From: Rhodocyclales bacterium
GTDB taxonomy: Bacteria; Pseudomonadota; Gammaproteobacteria; Burkholderiales; Rhodocyclaceae
Direction: 5' to 3'
DNA: 7,307 bases
NCBI GenBank assembly: GCA_021286885.1
Contig: JAJTBM010000145.1
Span: 1-7,307 of the forward strand
This document shows positions 5,769 through 7,307 of this stretch, piece after piece. The notes under the pieces are model-generated. The model did not search any database. It was given only the letters and a program-made list of their open reading frames with translations, and had not been told where the DNA came from. Made by a program: the position numbers and the translations under genes. Each line of letters begins with the position of its first letter. The first letter of the stretch is position 1.

Positions 5769-6863
5769 ATGAGCCGTTTCTGGAGCCCCGTCGTTCACAG
5801 CCTGACCCCCTATGTCCCGGGCGAACAACCCAAGCTCGACAAGCTGGTCAAGCTCAACACCAACGAAAACCCCTACCCCCCCAGCCCCCGCGTGCTGGCC
5901 GCGATCCAGCACGAACTGGGCGCCGACGGGGATCGCCTGAAGCTCTACTCCGACCCCACCGGCCATGCCCTCAAGGCAGCGGTTGCCACCCGCTTTGGCG
6001 TGCCGGAGAACTGGGTGTTCGTGGGCAACAGCTCCGACGAAGTGCTCGCCCATACCTTCCAGGCCCTGCTCAAGCACGACGCCCCCCTGCTCTTCCCGGA
6101 CATCACCTACAGTTTTTATCCGGTGTATTGCGGGCTGTACGGCATCGAGTTCAAGACCATTCCGCTGGATGAAAACTTTGCGATCCGGGTGGACGACTAC
6201 CTGGCGCCGGGCGCCGCCCAGGTGGGCGCGGTGATCTTCCCCAACCCCAACGCCCCCACGGGCCGCCTGCTGCCCCTGGCCGAAATCGCCCGGCTGGCCG
6301 CCGCCCTGCCCGACAGCCCCATCGTGGTGGATGAGGCCTATGTGGATTTTGGCGGTGTCGACAGCATCCCGAGCGCGGTGGCCCTGGTGCGCGAACACCC
6401 GAACGTGCTCGTCACCCAGACCCTCTCCAAATCCCGCTCCCTGGCCGGGCTGCGGGTGGGTTTTGCGATTGGCCAGCCTGAGCTGATCGAAGCCCTCACC
6501 CGGGTGAAGGACAGCTTCAACTCCTACCCCCTGGACCGCCTCGCCCTGGTGGGCGCCTGCGCCGCCATCGAAGACGAAGCCTACTTCGACCAGACCCGCA
6601 AGCAGGTCATCGCCAGCCGCGAACAACTAAGCCAGGATCTGGCTGGGCTGGGCTTTGAGGTGCTGCCTTCCGCCGCCAACTTCGTGTTCGCCCGCCACCC
6701 GGGCCGGGACGCCGCCCAACTGGCCGCCGCCCTGCGCGAACGCAGCATCATCGTGCGCCACTTCAAGGCCGCCCGCATCGACCAGTTCCTGCGCATCACC
6801 GTGGGCACCGACGCGCAATGCGCGCAGTTGGTGGGCGCCCTGCGGGAGATTCTGGCGGCCTGA
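5769..6863 (+). CDS. hisC: Histidinol-phosphate aminotransferase, reversed relative to the operon
   Basis: HisC is the PLP enzyme that transfers an amino group from glutamate to imidazole acetol phosphate. The 364-residue fold-type I aminotransferase is of normal length. It shows [12 protein letters not shown] near the N-terminus, N-S-S-D-E-V-L (cofactor phosphate region), F-P-N-P-N-A-P-T-G with the PLP-contacting Asn, V-D-E-A-Y-V-D-F with the PLP-ring Asp, catalytic Lys221 in [15 protein letters not shown], and a C-terminal Arg in FLRITVG. The frame is open to a TTG at 5730, but homologues begin MSRFWSP, so the ATG at 5769 is chosen; its ribosome site is weak. It is divergent from hisB and convergent with hisD, whereas related operons carry hisC co-directional between them. 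N-P-N-A-P-T-G and Y-S-F-Y-P resemble the HisC2 class. Confidence 0.97.
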   Translation: MSRFWSPVVHSLTPYVPGEQPKLDKLVKLNTNENPYPPSPRVLAAIQHELGADGDRLKLYSDPTGHALKAAVATRFGVPENWVFVGNSSDEVLAHTFQALLKHDAPLLFPDITYSFYPVYCGLYGIEFKTIPLDENFAIRVDDYLAPGAAQVGAVIFPNPNAPTGRLLPLAEIARLAAALPDSPIVVDEAYVDFGGVDSIPSAVALVREHPNVLVTQTLSKSRSLAGLRVGFAIGQPELIEALTRVKDSFNSYPLDRLALVGACAAIEDEAYFDQTRKQVIASREQLSQDLAGLGFEVLPSAANFVFARHPGRDAAQLAAALRERSIIVRHFKAARIDQFLRITVGTDAQCAQLVGALREILAA

Positions 6864-6902
6864 ACGTGGCCACCTGAGCAGCACGCCGCCTTCTGCACCA
6901 TA

Positions 6903-6941
6903 AAAAAACCGCGCCACCCGTCATCGGGGGCGCGGTTTTTT
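6903..6941. terminator. Bidirectional intrinsic terminator between hisC and hisD
   Basis: AAAAAACCGCGCC (6903-6915) and GGCGCGGTTTTTT (6929-6941) are perfect 13-base inverted arms. Within the loop CCCG/CGGG can pair further beside a bulged A, leaving a TCAT loop. The GC stem flanked by A and T runs works as a Rho-independent terminator on both strands: for hisC, ending 39 bases upstream, and for hisD, ending 64 bases away on the other side. It would stop hisD transcripts from reaching hisB in sense or hisC in antisense. Confidence 0.92.
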
Positions 6942-7005
6942 ACGGGCAGTGTGGGCTGAAGCTGCGCCCGGCTAGCACCGGGGGCAGATTCAACCACGCA
7001 CCGCC

Positions 7006-7307
7006 TCAGTCCTTCAGGCGCATCTCTGCCGAACGGGCGTGGGCCTGGAGGCCTTCGCCGTGGGCCAGCACCGAAGCCACCCGGGCCAGCACCTGGGCGC
7101 CTTGGGCGGAGACCTCGATCAAGCTGGTGCGCTTCTGGAAGTCGTACACCCCCAGCGGGCTGGAGAAGCGGGCGCTGCGCATGGTGGGCAACACGTGGTT
7201 GGGGCCGGCGCAGTAGTCACCCAGGGCCTCTACCGAGTGGTGGCCGATGAAGATCGCGCCCGCGTGGCGGATGCGATCCACCCAGGGGTTCGGGTCTTCG
7301 AGGGACA
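7006..7307 (-). CDS. hisD: Histidinol dehydrogenase, C-terminal part
   Basis: HisD is the zinc enzyme that oxidises histidinol through histidinal to histidine, the last two steps. Only about the final 100 of an expected 430 or so residues are inside the window; the gene runs off the right edge and has no start here. The visible part contains [20 protein letters not shown], with the Asp and His of the active-site region, then [13 protein letters not shown], and the terminal G-E-G-L-Q-A-H-A whose His matches the family's zinc ligand (His419 in E. coli). The reading frame is intact to its TGA. It points the same way as hisB but is followed by the bidirectional terminator, so it is the end of its own upstream transcription unit. 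Confidence 0.97.
   Translation of the reverse strand, partial: SLEDPNPWVDRIRHAGAIFIGHHSVEALGDYCAGPNHVLPTMRSARFSSPLGVYDFQKRTSLIEVSAQGAQVLARVASVLAHGEGLQAHARSAEMRLKD

Noticed and set aside
5709..6626. Long open frame of 305 codons antisense to hisC
   Set aside because: It is a shadow of the GC-rich hisC coding sequence: Gly/Val/His-rich with no family motifs, while hisC on the plus strand has a full set of catalytic residues.
6967..6982. Small hairpin CCCGG/CCGGG downstream of hisD as a separate terminator
   Set aside because: Only five paired bases and no T-run on either side; the strong terminator at 6903-6941 already accounts for the end of both genes.

Overview
The window carries most of a histidine-biosynthesis locus joined to a twin-arginine translocase (Tat) module. 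The DNA is GC-rich. Gene order on the minus strand, from right to left, is hisD (C-terminal part only), [hisC on the opposite strand], hisB, hisH, hisA, hisF, hisI, hisE, hinT, tatA, tatB, tatC. The hisBHAFIE-hinT-tatABC order, a monofunctional HisB, separate HisI and HisE, and the protein flavour (for example the HisC and TatA N-termini) point to a betaproteobacterium, probably near Rhodocyclales. The lineage is an inference from remembered family patterns, not from a search.

Layout. Positions 1-88 hold no supported gene. Positions 89-1389 hold tatC and tatB, overlapping by one base. Positions 1390-1538 are a 149-bp tatB-tatA gap with a four-copy 7-bp tandem repeat just upstream of tatB and a minus-strand intrinsic terminator just downstream of tatA. 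Positions 1539-5651 are a compact minus-strand run: tatA, hinT, hisE, hisI, hisF, hisA, hisH and hisB, mostly with overlapping stop/start codons. The one loose joint is the 76-bp hisH-hisA gap. Positions 5652-5768 are a short divergent control region between hisB and hisC. Positions 5769-6863 are hisC on the plus strand. Positions 6864-7005 contain a strong bidirectional terminator shared by convergent hisC and hisD. Positions 7006-7307 are the 3' end of hisD.

How the genes work together. HisE and HisI convert phosphoribosyl-ATP to ProFAR. HisA isomerises it. HisH and HisF form the glutamine-dependent synthase that makes imidazole glycerol phosphate and releases AICAR to purine synthesis. HisB dehydrates this product, HisC transaminates it, and HisD performs the last two oxidations. 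HinT is a purine-nucleotide phosphoramidase. TatA, TatB and TatC export folded proteins and have no evident metabolic link to histidine; they appear to share the operon's tail.

No novel defence, mobile or otherwise undescribed system is visible. The most notable points are the reversed hisC, of a type resembling the HisC2 class, which splits the operon and places a terminator between hisD and hisB; the terminator plus heptamer repeat separating tatA from tatBC; and the lack of any Shine-Dalgarno sequence before hisA.
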